NCBI GenBank assembly: GCA_013398955.1
Contig: VWPU01012101.1
Coordinates: 483,859 to 547,858, forward strand
From: Callaeas wilsoni
Lineage: Eukaryota; Chordata; Aves; Passeriformes; Callaeidae
Direction of reading: 5' to 3'
DNA length: 64,000 nt
This document shows positions 38,211 through 51,000 of the stretch, one piece after another (the stretch's first letter is position 1; each line of letters opens with the position of its first letter). The notes beneath the pieces were generated by a model that worked only from the letters and a program-made list of their open reading frames with translations, did no database searches and had not been told where the DNA came from. Both the position numbers and the translations under genes were made by a program.

Positions 38211-38771
38211 GGAGCACTGCACACGTCATAGGAGCGCTGTACATGCCATGGGAGTGCTGTACACTCTGTGGGAAGACTGTATAGGCCATGGCAACACTGT
38301 ACACTCCATGGTAGCACTGTACACGCCGTGGGAACACTGTACACACCGTGGGAACACTGTAGACACCATCGGAACACTGTAGACACCATGGGAACACTGT
38401 ACACGCCATGGCAGCGCTGTACACGCCATGAGAACACTGTACACGCCATGGGAACACTGTACATGCCATCGGAACACTGTACATGCCATCGGAACACTGT
38501 ACATGCCATTGGAACACTGTACACGCCATGGGAACACTGTACACGCCATGGCAGCGCTGTACACGCCATGGGAACACTGTACATGCCATTGGAACACTGT
38601 ACACACCATGGGAACACTGTACATGCCATGGGAACACTGTACATGCCATGGGAACACTGTACATGCCATGGGAGGGCTGTACATGCCATGGGAGCACTGC
38701 ACATGCCGTGGGAACACTGTACACGCCATGGGAACACTGTACACACCATAGGAACACTGTACACGCCATGG
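38211..38771. repeat. 20-bp minisatellite, about 28 copies
   Basis: The consensus unit is close to CACTGTACACGCCATGGGAA. The register is perfect: every unit is 20 bp from 38221 to 38760, without insertions or deletions. Variants are mainly substitutions, most often ACACG to ACATG or ACACA, which are both CpG-decay products. Because 20 is not a multiple of 3 and the units lack stops in either orientation, long open frames appear in several frames on both strands (up to 267 codons on the minus strand). Their translations repeat every 20 residues and are artefacts of the array. Each unit carries CCATGG, and often GCCATGG. Confidence 0.97.
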
Positions 38772-41700
38772 GAGCCAAAAACAGTTGTGGAGGGACAGGA
38801 GCTGCCCCAAGGGTTCAGCACAGCACAAGGCGTCCCTCATGGAATCTCGGGAGAAAGTGCCCTTGAAGTACCTCATAGTAAGTACCTCCTAAACAATGAC
38901 AATGAGAAATGTTCTTTCTACATCCAACTCTTTTAATTGCACTTTTAGTGTATACACAGCAGATATCCTTCCTGAGAAGGATTTTTCCTAAGTTGGCAGT
39001 TGTGTGGAATACTGTACCCCTGGGCTTGAGTAAACTTACACCCTGTTTATTATTCGACTCACAAAATAGGAGAGGCCTTAATGAAGTACATATCCCTGCG
39101 TACTACTTTGCCTGGTACCAGCCTTTGCCTGTGGATTCCACTCACTGAAATGCTTCTCATGTGATTCCCATGGGTTTCAAAGGTATGACGAGAAGACTTT
39201 TATCTTTATTATGTCTCCCCTACCGTTCAAAACCTCACAATCACTTTCTCTTTCTTTCCTGAGTAAACCTGGAACTTTATAAATCACTATCTGAAGAGAA
39301 GTGCCAAAAGAGAAATAAAGACCAATTTTGATGTAGTACATTAATTTTGACAACAGCAACAAAAAAATCATTGGCAATCATATGACAATATGCTCTAAGA
39401 CAAGAGCAAAAATAGATTACTTTCAGCTGATTTAAAATTCTGATATTTTTATTATATTGCAAAATCTGTTAAGCCCTCAGGGACAGATCCATTGACGTCT
39501 ATCACAAACCTTAACAGGGTTCACAGAGAAAAAAGAGAAACGCAATAGGCCCAAAATAACTATATCCAGTCAAGTGATGTGAGTACCGTAACACTCTTCA
39601 AATGCAAACATGTGTTCCTCCTTTATTTTAAGAAAAGATCTTGAAAAGCTGAGGAAGCACTCTGGAGTTCTGTGATAATACTGAATTTGTTAGTGTTCAG
39701 TCAAATTCCAAGCCTACAAATTTCCTGGGAGATACAAGACTGGATTAATTCAGCAGTGATTAGTGATGTAGGGAAAGAGCTAGGAAGGTCCAGGTCTCCA
39801 GTCCAGTGAGAGCTACAATCAGTTTACTTGCCTGAGAAAGAAAACACCTCAAGCTGACCAGTCACATATTTTCAAATATCAAAAGCCACCCTTGAAAATT
39901 CACCACCTCCTCAAATTTTCAGTGCTGAAATGGCTGACACCATTGTGAGGGATATTGACTTGGGTCAGTCAAGCAAAGGGGATGAGGAAGTTGATTTTTC
40001 CCTCGAAATCACTGTTAGTACACTGATCTTTATTTTGAGTCAGTAAGTCATTCACTGGATTAACAGGCATAGCTGTCTCTGTGCTGAACCATGAGGAAGA
40101 CACACAATTAGAAGATCAAGTTGATGACAAAAATGAGTATATATTTGTCACTCCCTCCCAGAAGAGTTCATTCCAGCTTGGATGCTGCTACCAGCAATTA
40201 GGTATCCTTGTATCCAAGAGGAGTGCATAGCTTGCTCCCATACTGCAAATCAAATGATGGGCAGTTTTAAATAATGACCTCAAGCTCCCACTCCTCTATT
40301 CTCACCTTCTTTTTGCAAAGAATTTTACCCCATAATCATGGCCCGGTAATTACTGTTCCATAATGTAAGAAGTAAGGCAGATGTCTGAAGCATAGTTTTA
40401 AAATGAGGTAGGTGTGGAATTTAATCTAATGTGGTCTCAAAGTTTCTGATCAAAACTAGGCCCATCATTGGGCCTCTCAGCTCTTCATTGCCAGCTTCCT
40501 TGGCAATTGAAGCTTAGTCATGAGCCATGGAAACGTCCATATGGCACTGTAAATACACATGATCTTCCAGCAATTCCCATCACTCACTTCTTGACACCTA
40601 AAGTCAACGGGGTTCACACAAGCGACTCCAGAGAGCGGCACTCCTCTCGCAGGCTGCCCACCGGCCTTCCACTCGGTTAAAGACAGGCAGAGTCAGGGGT
40701 CTGCCTGTGCTAACAACAACACAGCTGCATGCTGTTAGAGCAGCTGGTGGCTAAGTGAGAACTAATAAATAAGGGTCTGGCCCGCCTGTGGCAGTGGAAT
40801 GTGACAGCGAGGGGGAGCGGGCAGAGCCAACAGCACCCGCGAGAATTCGTCTGCGTTACCTAAAGGTCAAGAATCACAGGCACAGGTTACAGCTTCAGCA
40901 CGCTGCTATCACCGCTAAAATGAGATCCCCCACACTGCAAGAAAAATCCTGATGCATTAGTCAAGAGGATTTCTGCTTTTTACCATAGATACCTCCAAAT
41001 CTGAGCCGTTACATCAATGGTTTCAAACAATCCTTTGTGTCAGGATCTTTCAGGATAAAGAATAACAAATGAGCTGAGCATGATTTTGACTGAGGCACTG
41101 AAAATTTGCTAATTGCTTTAGCCAATTGATAGATTAAAACAGAAATGCAGTATTTACCTAATTCAAGGTATTTCCCTCAGTGAATATTAAAAAATCTTCA
41201 CAATAAAATACCAAAATTATACTGAGAGAGGCTCGTTTCCTGAGTTCTCAGACTGGTTCTGAATTACACTTTAAAGCAAATAATGAAATAAATATTGCAT
41301 TTATATTTTCTACGGACTCAATTTTTCTGGGTTTTTTTCTTTCTTGTGTAGATTTTTCTGCATTCAAATATATTTCCTAAAATTTCCAGGCTGTTTTCCA
41401 CTCCATTCTCAAAAGATAATTTCAGAAACTAAGATTTCAAGTTTGGGTTTTTTTAAGTTGCAATACTTATAATGTAAAGACAATAACTAGCAACTCTATT
41501 AGAAGTTAAATGCAAATTTTCAATGATCCTTCCAAAAACCCATGGTAAGTGCACTATACATATTGAAGGCACAATTGTTTATGTTTTATATTTTTTACTG
41601 ACAGATTTTAATATGCTAATAAATATAGTAGACTGTAAAGACAATGCAGGAGAACCAAGTGATGCACATGCAGTGATACCTGGAAGTAGATGCACTTTAA

Positions 41701-44700
41701 ACAGACTGGTGATAAAGCAAACACTTATAAAGTGGTTCATTCCGTTCTCATTTGTACTGCTCTAATCAGCTGGACACTGTCCCTGACAGGAACTTTTTTT
41801 TAAATTGTGAAAATTCTATTTTCTTCTCACATTTGCCACCTTGAAATCTGAGAAATAACCATTAGCAGAAACACGCAGTTAACATTAACCTGAAAAATAA
41901 AAGCCACAATGCATGGGGGCACTGTCTTGTTAATACCTGGAGGACACTGATTTGATTATGCCTCATCTCTTGTTTGTAACATATTTTGACTATATAGAAC
42001 TGTGCTTTTATTTATTTTTTTTACCTGTGATTTCTTTCTTGTAGAAGTGTAAAATACATTTATCATCTCTCACGTTACATCCAGGTGTCTGATTTCAAGT
42101 TCTCCTGTTCTGGTATGCCTCCCGTCCATCTTGTATTGCAAAGTTATGTGAAGACTTTAAATTCTTCGTATCCAGTGTTCTGCTCAGATTTCAATAGTAG
42201 CAAAAAGGGCATATTCTCAAAGCTGTAAGACTATTTCTAGGTAAACTGTAAACTAAGATACGTCAGCAAGTTGGAACAAAAAAAAAATTACTTATAATAT
42301 TACATCATTTACTTATCAGAAAAAGATAACCGTTCACTGACAAATAGATATGATCAATATAAACTTGAATAGCAACATATTTGTGGATTTATTTCAAAGG
42401 CTATCTTGTTTAAATAGTCTTCAAAATTCCTTCATAATGCAAATAGAACTAAATGCCTGATGCAAATGATTTCCTGTGTTTGCTTACACTTTCAAAAAAA
42501 CCTGCTTCATTACTACTTATTCCTGTTCATTTACTATAGATATTCAAATAAGAGATATATTTATGCTCAGAGGGAAAACGGGACTAAAAGCATGTGTTCT
42601 TACCTCCGCTTTCCTTTCCTGTATAAATTTGATGAAACTTGTATGGATTTCTTGCAAGTATCTGACTCCAAAAAAAAAAGCTGTGGGCACTATATGCAAA
42701 AGCAGGAAAAGGGTGCCAAAGTGCTTTAAGGCTCTAAATCCCAGTCTTGGTTTCCATCTTCTGAAATGTGAAGACAACTTTAGAGGAATAAGATATTCAA
42801 GACAGCAGAGAGTTTTGTCACTTGAGTAGCAGGGCTCAGGCAGGAACCCGAAGATACATGGATGCATCTTTGCATCCTGAATTGGGTTTCTGTCAGCTCT
42901 AACAGCCAGGTCTCTCTACCAGACTGCAGTGAAAAATTACGCTGAATTCTCATCCTCAGCCAGTTCAGAATCTACAGGGCTGTTTTCTATTACTTGGGTG
43001 GGCTGCATTTAAATCTGTCTCACCTGCAGGGAGAGGAGCCTTGGGGCTGCGCTCCACAAGTCACTCGCTGCAGCTGCTGCTACTGGATAGTGGGTCTTCC
43101 CTCTCCCCCCTTCACCCTTTCACAACTAAGAGTCTTTCAGCCTTGGTTCTGACCAGGGTTTTCTTGACAGTTTGCTGGATTTATTTTCTTCACAAAGCAG
43201 TGCTCTTATGATAGGTCACGGATAAGCCCTGATCTCTCATATAGTTGAATCTTGATGGCACATAATCAAATGCAGACTCAAAATTCCATGCAACTACACA
43301 GGGATAATTTCTCAGTACAACACAATTTTAGTTAAACAGAAAAGTCTGTGGCCAGATATAGGATGCAAATATAAGAAACTGCAGCAATGACTGCATAAAC
43401 TGCTTTCAGTTAATGGCTGGACATGACCCAGTCCAAAGGCTCAGGAGCATCCATTTCTTGGAGCTCAGACACCTGGATTGTACATGAAACTGCACACTGA
43501 ATGAGACACAGTTGCTCACTGCTGTTGCTAGAAGGAATTTGTTTGACGTGAACCCTAAAAATAAGGAAATCCTAAACTCTAACTCTTTTTACAGGTTTCC
43601 TGTGAGAACTGGCAATGTATGATGTTGTGACACAATGTACTTTAACTGTGTCATGGTGAAAAGAATTCCTGAGATTCCTGATAATGGCAGCTGGTTATAC
43701 TTAAGGAAGAAACACATCTTGTTCTCGTTATTCACCACTAACTCTGGGGAGGAAGACAGCATCTTTCATACACTTACAATTGGTTCAAAATTAAATTCCT
43801 TGGCATCAAAAACATTGAATAACATGTCAATGTATGACAAGGTCAAGTAATGTATGAAGGATACGGTCCTACTTTTAAAATTAATCATCCTTAAACAAAA
43901 CAAAAAAAAATTGATGGCAAACTGGTCTCCCAGAGACTGTTGATGTTCTACAGCAAAGAGAAAATGAAAGGATTTTTAAATAGTTTATAACTATACAGCG
44001 AAAAATCCATCTGGGGGAAAACAAAAGCAAACCATCACACAGTAAAAACATCCCAACTTTTACCTCTGACATTGGCAACCCCTCAGCTGGTCCTTCACAA
44101 CTTTGGATTCAGGAAGTCAGACGTATTATGTGAAATGCAGCAATCCACAAGCAGCAGCAAGGTCTTAAGGACATGTGCAGACTTGTCTAAAGGTGTCAAA
44201 GAGATTAAATCCCAGAAGTGTAGGCAGCCAGGGTCAAAGACAAGGGAGTTTACAATTTCAGCATGTGTCAAATTTGCTCATCAAAGTTAATACTTTCTCC
44301 AATTACCTTTTCTCCTATAGATCTGCAAGAAATGGTCCCTCCACCCTGGCCTCAAGGATAGTTTCTGAACTTGTGAAAGCCTGTTACAGTCACCCTCGCC
44401 AAGCCTTGCTGTGCATTTAGAGTATCTTTTGTGACCTTGTGATGTATGAAAGACACATAGAAAATGTGGTTCAGGTCCAGCCTGCCTAAAACATACCTGT
44501 GCCTCTAGAGCTGGCTATTGGCTCGCAGAAGTCACACTAGGGAGATTACATGCAGAAATGTAACCTTGGCTAATTATTTCATTAAGAACAAAAATTTAAA
44601 ATCATGAGGTAATAAATTCTACTCTTACTGCAATAAAACATTTGCAAAGTAAACAACCCTCCAAGTACGAATATCACTGGACGTTTTGGACATAATTTAT

Positions 44701-45277
44701 ACCTACAATTAACTTCTTGCTGGCAGCACCACCATATAAAATGAGACAACATTCAACACATTCCAGACAACATCACTGTACACCCTAAAATTAAGCACCA
44801 TATAGTTATCCTCAGAATAATTATATCAAAGTTTCATTGGCACTTTGGACAAATTTGTGGTAACACTTCAGCTTCATATAGCGACCAATTTTAACTAAAC
44901 ATTTATTTAACATATTGTTGTGCAATATGGACTTAATAGTAGTTTAGATCTGTAATCTTGGTGGTTTTCATTAGTCTGTAACCTTTCATTGTCATTTATC
45001 TAAACTATGTAAGCATTAAGTCTGTAGGACTATGACCAGTATGCCAAGGTCAAGTCTGTTAGAAAAAAAACAGAAGTCTCTTTATTAACAACTTCTTTGA
45101 AATATGCTGTAATTTCTAAACATTCCTCAGGAATGCAATTATTTTTCAGTGCCATGAATTTCAATACAACTACTTGCAAATATTGTGTGAGAGCAGAAGT
45201 GTTCAAGAATTTCAACGGTATTTGCAGTAATAAACTGAGCAGACACGTTTGATTGCAAAATACAGCCAGTTAACCAG
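38772..45277. other. Gene-free intergenic DNA
   Basis: No coding gene is recognised. A moderately GC-rich unique stretch occurs at about 40615-40900. The rest is AT-rich, with open frames no longer than about 117 codons. Confidence 0.6.
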
Positions 45278-45390
45278 TGGAATAGATTACCGAGAGTATC
45301 TACTGCTGGAGTGGGGAGTATCTACTGCTGGAAGTCTTTAAGAGCAGGTAAAACAGGATCCAGGACACATGGAGGTGGGGCTGACCCTGC
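45278..45390 (+). mobile_element. Old CR1-like 3'-end fragment with internal duplication
   Basis: GGAATAGATTACCGAGAG, then GGAAGTCTTTAAGAGCAGGT and the bases after it match the end of ORF2 in old sauropsid CR1 elements (NRLPxE...LEVFKSRxD). The 22-bp segment around GAGTATCTACTGCTGGAG is tandemly duplicated inside it (45296-45340). The element is short and strongly mutated. Confidence 0.55.
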
Positions 45391-47190
45391 CTTATAACAG
45401 GGTGTCTCCATTGGCCTTAAACTCCAGGATTGTCCTTCCACAGTCACTTGTTTCACTGCAGTCCTTCCTTGGCCTTGCCCCTTGTCTGTATTTAGCTTTC
45501 AGCTCATTCTTAAAGCATCAGCCACCCTTATACTCCAGAAACCACACAGAATGACATAACGAACTGGTGTAATACTCCTATCCTGCATCTGCGTTATTTT
45601 CTTTCACTTGCCTCTTCCTTATATTTTAGGGCGCATACACCCTGCATGCATGCATGGGCATGTGTCAGTTCTAAGCATAAGAAGGTCTCATTCCTGATTA
45701 GCCTTAAAATGACCCCAAAATAAATGTTTGGTAACACATGATTCTTAATCAAGTTGTGTGGTACATCTCACAATGTCATCTCACAACTATGACGCAGCAG
45801 GCAATAGCTGAGACTGTACAGTACACAGAGGTGACACATTTCTTTCTAAAATAACAGCCTGAGTAAATATCTAATAGCAACACTAACTTACATTATGTCA
45901 TCAGTTTTGAAGATGAAAGTACTCCATAGATTAATGAGGGATTCTACCTGGAAGTCAAAAGTATGATGCAGTCTTACAGCATTAATCAGGAGCTAAATAT
46001 GATGTGACCTACTTCAAACAGCCCAGCCTTTAACAGAGAGAAGATAAAAAAGAGGCAGAGTACAAGGCAAGTACATATTTATCTCTGACATAACACCAAC
46101 AAAGCCAACAGAATTCCTTGAAGTTCAGTGTGCCTCAGAGCACCACATGGCAACTGCCACAGGTCATCCTGTAATCTGCAAGGTATGATGGATTGAAAAA
46201 GCAATGACATTTTCCATTCCTATTTAGGAAACATTATACTAAGAAATAAGATATCACAGGACTATATCTCAGAAAAATGTTTATTAGCATGCAACAATGG
46301 ATGTATCAATTCACTAAACGATTTTACAAATTCAAAGATGAACATACTCCAGGAAGTCCTCTGGAATGAAAGAATCACAAGGTTTCCTAGATAAACTGAT
46401 TTTTTTTCTATATTGTACAAAATAAACATAATTATGCTGTATACAATTCTTTTGGAAAGCAGTGAGAAATTAAATATATTTTATTTTTTCAAAACCCTAA
46501 AACTTGGAGATCATTCATACAGCTGATCAAGTCAGACTGACTATACTGATCCCCAGACATAGTGATTGCCTCTTCCTTAGCACTGACACCAAACATGATA
46601 TTGTTCCCAGGCCCCCCTGAAGGTACTTTCTAAAGAGAGAGACATTAATAGATAATGACCAGGAAGAGAACACATAAATACCTTTTAAAAAATTAACAAA
46701 CCTCAATTTCCTTGGACACATGAGCAATAAGAAAAGGTCATCTAGTATCTTTTTAGGAAATACCTCTAAAAATTTCTCAGCCATAACTTGCTTCTGGCTT
46801 CACACTCCATGAAAAGGATCACTATTTTCTTGTGATGATGAGGACTGTCCACTCTGGCCAAAGTTCTTAGCCACTGACAGAACTTCACATTTAGCATTTT
46901 CAGTCACTGATAAGGATCTCTAACCCAAGTCCTGCATTTCCAAAAGAACAAGACCCATGCCAACAAACTGGGAATTCAGCAGTCCCAGGGAGGAGGAACT
47001 AAAGGAGCTGTTACTTTCCCACTATTTCCAGCACAGGTCTATGTCACACTGTTTACATCATGCATCATTCATCTGCTGTGATGAAATGTAACCCTGAGTT
47101 TTAAAAAAAGACCTCTGCAACAGTGAGGATACTATATCTTTGTGAGAAGTGTTTCACATATTTTCCATGGGCATCGACTGCTCCTGCTTC
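45391..47190 (+). other. ABRA upstream region
   Basis: This is about 1.8 kb of AT-rich non-coding sequence leading to ABRA. It contains the CArG box at 46219. Minus-strand open frames here (for example 46527-46784) do not resemble known proteins. It is the best place to look for muscle-specific control of ABRA. Confidence 0.5.
46219..46228. promoter_or_regulatory. CArG box (candidate SRF site) upstream of ABRA
   Basis: CCTATTTAGG is a perfect match to CC(A/T)6GG. It lies about 0.97 kb upstream of the TATA-like box and 1.06 kb upstream of the ABRA start codon. ABRA/STARS is known to activate SRF through MRTF and to be controlled by SRF and MEF2, so an SRF site here is biologically sensible. 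A single 10-bp match can occur by chance. Confidence 0.5.
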
Positions 47191-47199
47191 TATTTAAAT
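47191..47199 (+). promoter_or_regulatory. TATA-like box of ABRA
   Basis: TATTTAAAT lies 89 bp before the first good start codon. Transcription starting 25-30 bp downstream would give a 5' UTR of about 60 nt and would exclude the in-frame ATGs at 47142 and 47202. An E-box CATGTG (47201-47206) follows at once. This is inferred from sequence only. Confidence 0.35.
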
Positions 47200-47279
47200 C
47201 CATGTGGCCCTCTTCAGAGGGCATTATTCACTTCAGGAAGTCCATTCAGAAGGTGCTGAGCACAAGGAGAGAAGCCAGG

Positions 47280-48028
47280 ATGGCAGCAGACAGCAACATG
47301 GCTCCTGAAGAAAAGCCGAGCACTGCTCCTGTGAAAAGGGCTGTCCACAAGATCCGAATGGCCAGCCAGGTCTTCAGCTTGGCACGAGGCTGGCAACAGT
47401 GGGCATCTGACCACCACATAAAGCAAGAGCGAGAGCCCTCTGGATGGGTCCCCACTGCAGAAAGCTCATCAGCTCAGCCTGTACAAGGAAGTTCCTTTGA
47501 AAAACAGCAAATTCCATCTGTCAAGAGGGACCAAGACAAACATGATGAAAAATCTTTAGCAAAGGAATGGGTGAAAATAAGAGACGCTGAAAAAAAATCA
47601 AGGGAATCAGATGAAGCCCTCAAAATGTTCAGCATTAAAAGCAAAGAGGTGACCAAAACAGTTGTCAGCAAAGCCTATGAACGAGGGGGTGACGTCAGCC
47701 TCCTCAGTGAAAGATATGAGAACAACAGCAGCCCCGAGATGACCAAACTCAAAAAAGAATCAAGCGCTATTGACAAAATTCTTAGCAGCAAAGTGCCTTC
47801 AACCATAAGGAGGAAGTGTTCAAATGTGGTATCAGAGCTGACCAAGGGCTGGGAGAAAATGGAAGAAGAAGACAAAGATGGGGCCAAGGAAGAGCTGCTG
47901 CTTAAGTGTCGTGAGGATAGCCTGGATGCCCAGGACAGTGGCTATGGGGAAGCAGAGGACAAACTCGAGCAGGAAGACAGTGACCGGGAAGTGATGGCTG
48001 TGAGGATCAAACGGCCCGTACCATCTCT
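47280..48028 (+). CDS. ABRA: ABRA (STARS) exon 1: actin-binding Rho-activating protein, N-terminal part
   Basis: ABRA is a striated-muscle sarcomere protein that binds actin, promotes Rho-dependent actin polymerisation, and so frees MRTF to activate SRF genes. Exon 1 codes for residues 1-249 and two bases of codon 250. Family landmarks are SLARGWQQWA (33-42), KEVTKTVVSKAYERGGDVS (122-140), RRKCSNVVSELTKGW (177-191), an acidic DSGYGEAED stretch (219-227) and VRIKRPVPS before the splice. The donor is TCT CT|GTAAGT at 48029. I start at 47280: -3 is A, +4 is G, and the TATA-like box would make it the first AUG. The Met at 47298 (MAPEEK) aligns with the mammalian start and is the main alternative. 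The frame is open back to 47142, but that extension is unlike the family. The full protein is 408 residues (402 from 47298), against about 380 in mammals. Confidence 0.96.
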
Positions 48029-51000
48029 GTAAGTAAAGCATCTCCATTACATTAATGCAAATGGCAGAGGGGTACAGCTTTCCATGAGGAAGATGGGGGG
48101 GCAAATGGTAGGAAGTGGTCATAGATAAACTATTATTCTTGACTTGGAAGAAATTAATCAGGAGACCTTTCACATATCACTCTGTGCTTAAGTAGTTACT
48201 CAACAACACTGGACTACAGCCCAGGGTCTTATGTGCTATGTACCTTATACACAAAGTCAGGAAGTTATATTTGGGAGATGTTCATTATATTTAATTTTCA
48301 CACTGGATTTACCAGTTCATCAAAATAACTACTTCTTAATACTTCAGTCCATATTTCAGAATCACAACTTTTACTCCATCAAGAGCCTTCAGCTATTCAT
48401 TTATTTCAGCAAATGCTGTCTAAATCAATATATTTGACAAGTAATATTTCAAAATACTTATTCATTATTTTGCTTAGTATAAATTGTAAATATTCTCAGG
48501 AGCAGTTTGCAGGGAATGTCCCAAATTAATGTTGCAGGAATTACTTCCACATACTTTCTACCAAAAGCTGGGTTCACTGCTTTTCTTTGGAAGCTTTCCA
48601 TGAATTTGGAATTCACCAATTCAAAGAAAGGAAACTTCCACAGTATCTTGGCCCCCAAGTTCCTACCATATCTCAATCGCCTTTTCAGGAATGAAAAACT
48701 GGATCAGCACTGATGATGAAAAACTGATGAAAAAGCCAAAACAGACTTTGTGATCCCTGTGCAGACACGCAGGCAGGCTGTATCATGGTCACTGTTTTGG
48801 TTTTACACCTCACTACTGATGAACATTACCATGACCATTAGACTGTGACTAACACAGTTATGGATTTCAACCATACAGTACCTTTAAGCACAGCTATCTG
48901 GACACACACACCTAGAGCTATTTTAACTATTCAGATGGGATATATAGATATATAGATGGGATATATTCAGATACAATGATGCTTTGCTGTACAGCTGAGC
49001 AGTCAGCTCCTGTAAAAAGAAAATGGTAAACAGCTCAAGTGAAAAAAGCTCCCCAGTAACCTAGGGCTTGAAAGTTTGTGGTACTTGCTTTTGGTAAGGA
49101 CTGCTGTGCACCACCCTTTTACAGAAGTTAGGACCTCAAACCAAAGATTCCAAATATACAGTGGAAAAAGGATACATTTGCAGCACTTATCTGTAAACAA
49201 CTTCAATTAAAACAATTTTCTCAGTTTCAAATGTTATAGTAGAAACAGACCAATTACCTAGCTTCTGTCAAACTTTTCTTATATTTTCCTTGTATGTCTA
49301 ATTTTAATGTTGCTACCTAGAAAAAAGATCAGTTAGCCATATTTACTGTGGTTCAAATGATTGAATAACACCCTCTAAGTTACTTACAGCTCTGTCTTCC
49401 ACTGAAATTGGACACAAAAATAATTTTCTGCACTTACAGTGCTGCTATCAGGACTGGATTTTTTTCACTATTCAGTTTTTAAAATTTATTTTACAGCCTC
49501 AGAATATACAGCCTGCTACCTTTATGAAATTTTCAATGTGGTTTATTCTTCTTCAAAAAGGCCATAAATACACAGTTGTTAAAGCGTATCTCCCATTTTC
49601 CTCTCTACATTCCAGGAAAAAAAGCATAAGTGCAATTATTTTGTTTATACAAAACAACATCAGCACCTTCATTATTTCCACCTGCACTACTTACTGGACT
49701 GAGGCTGCTTCCTTAGTAGAAGGCCTGTTGATGCCTACTGGCACAAGAGACACTATTTTGTTCCTGCTTAGGAGCAAAAGGGATGCAACAAAACGGATAT
49801 GAAACTCAAAACATTAAAATAGGATTCATACCTTTCCCCTGCAGATACAATCAGGGCGAATATGCAACAAGGACATTATTTACCTAGAAGGTCAGAATGC
49901 ATTTAGGATGATCATTCTGGTTAACAGGTTAACTTAGTTGATTGTTGCACGTAAAGCAATTCTTAAGAGTGGGTAAAAGTTCAAAATCTTCATTTTGGAT
50001 GCAAAATCCTTTGTGTAGGTGCAGTAGAAACATGAAAAAAAAGCTTTTATGTGTACACAATTCAAGTTGTTAACTTGTCATTAAGCTAAACAATGGCAAA
50101 AATGGCACTTCAGCTACTAGGAAATGGTTAAATTAGAAGATGAATTAAAAAATAAAGTTTTTTCAAGCCCACGTGAGGCATGATAAAAGCAAAAGGATAG
50201 ATAAGATTGTGGTTTTCTCAACCACTGAGAAGCTGATTTGGATGAGCAAGGCGATAATTCTATTCTGCTGGAAAGGAAAATCAGTTTCAGTAGAAAAAGG
50301 AGGGAATACATTCTAGACCATTAAATTAAAGCAGGCAACAAAGACTTCACAGCCTCCTGCTGTCTCATGACCCCTCTTCTCTCTGCTCAACCTGAGGAAC
50401 CGAAGCTCTAGGACTTTCTCAGAGGTCATAGTCCCTGGAGAGAAGGGGAAGCAGCTGGCTGTGGCTGAGGAATAAGCCCTTCATGATGATATCTACTCAT
50501 CAACTCCACTGAGACTGCTGGCATCACTTCTTTGAGGCAATTTTGATTCACTTAGGATTTTTTTTTCCCCCCTGCCTTAACTGATACCTTCCCACACAAA
50601 GAGCTGGTGAAGCATTCTGAGCTTCAGTTGGAGTTCAGTCTGTGCTGGCACGGAGCTTCTGTGGCCCTTGGGATAGCCATAGGCTTCAGGAGACAAATTC
50701 CTTTGCATAAGCAAACCCTGTGCCCACAGTTCCTCTGGACAATGAAGGCAGAATTCAGCTGAAAGGACAAAGGATCACAGCTTTCCCTTTCTCCATATGA
50801 CAATAGCTTATACAGAGGAGCATTTGGTTTATTGTTGGGAAACCAAATTGTCTAGATTTACCTCACTAGCATATTTTAATACTTTCCTGCCAACACCTAC
50901 CTGTTAATCACTTAGACTCACAAAATTACAGGTACAGACATGCTGCCTACTCTCAGAATGCTCTGTAGTCACACCACAGAAGAAAGGTGCACTTACTTGG

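Noticed and set aside
38018..38936. Several long open frames on both strands (up to 267 codons)
   Set aside because: They are the 20-bp minisatellite read in different phases. The translations repeat every 20 residues and occur in both orientations, so they are not evidence for a gene.
39930..40037. Short frame MADTIVRDIDLGQSSKGDEE, exon-like
   Set aside because: It is only about 36 codons, with no clear acceptor and donor pair and no family likeness.
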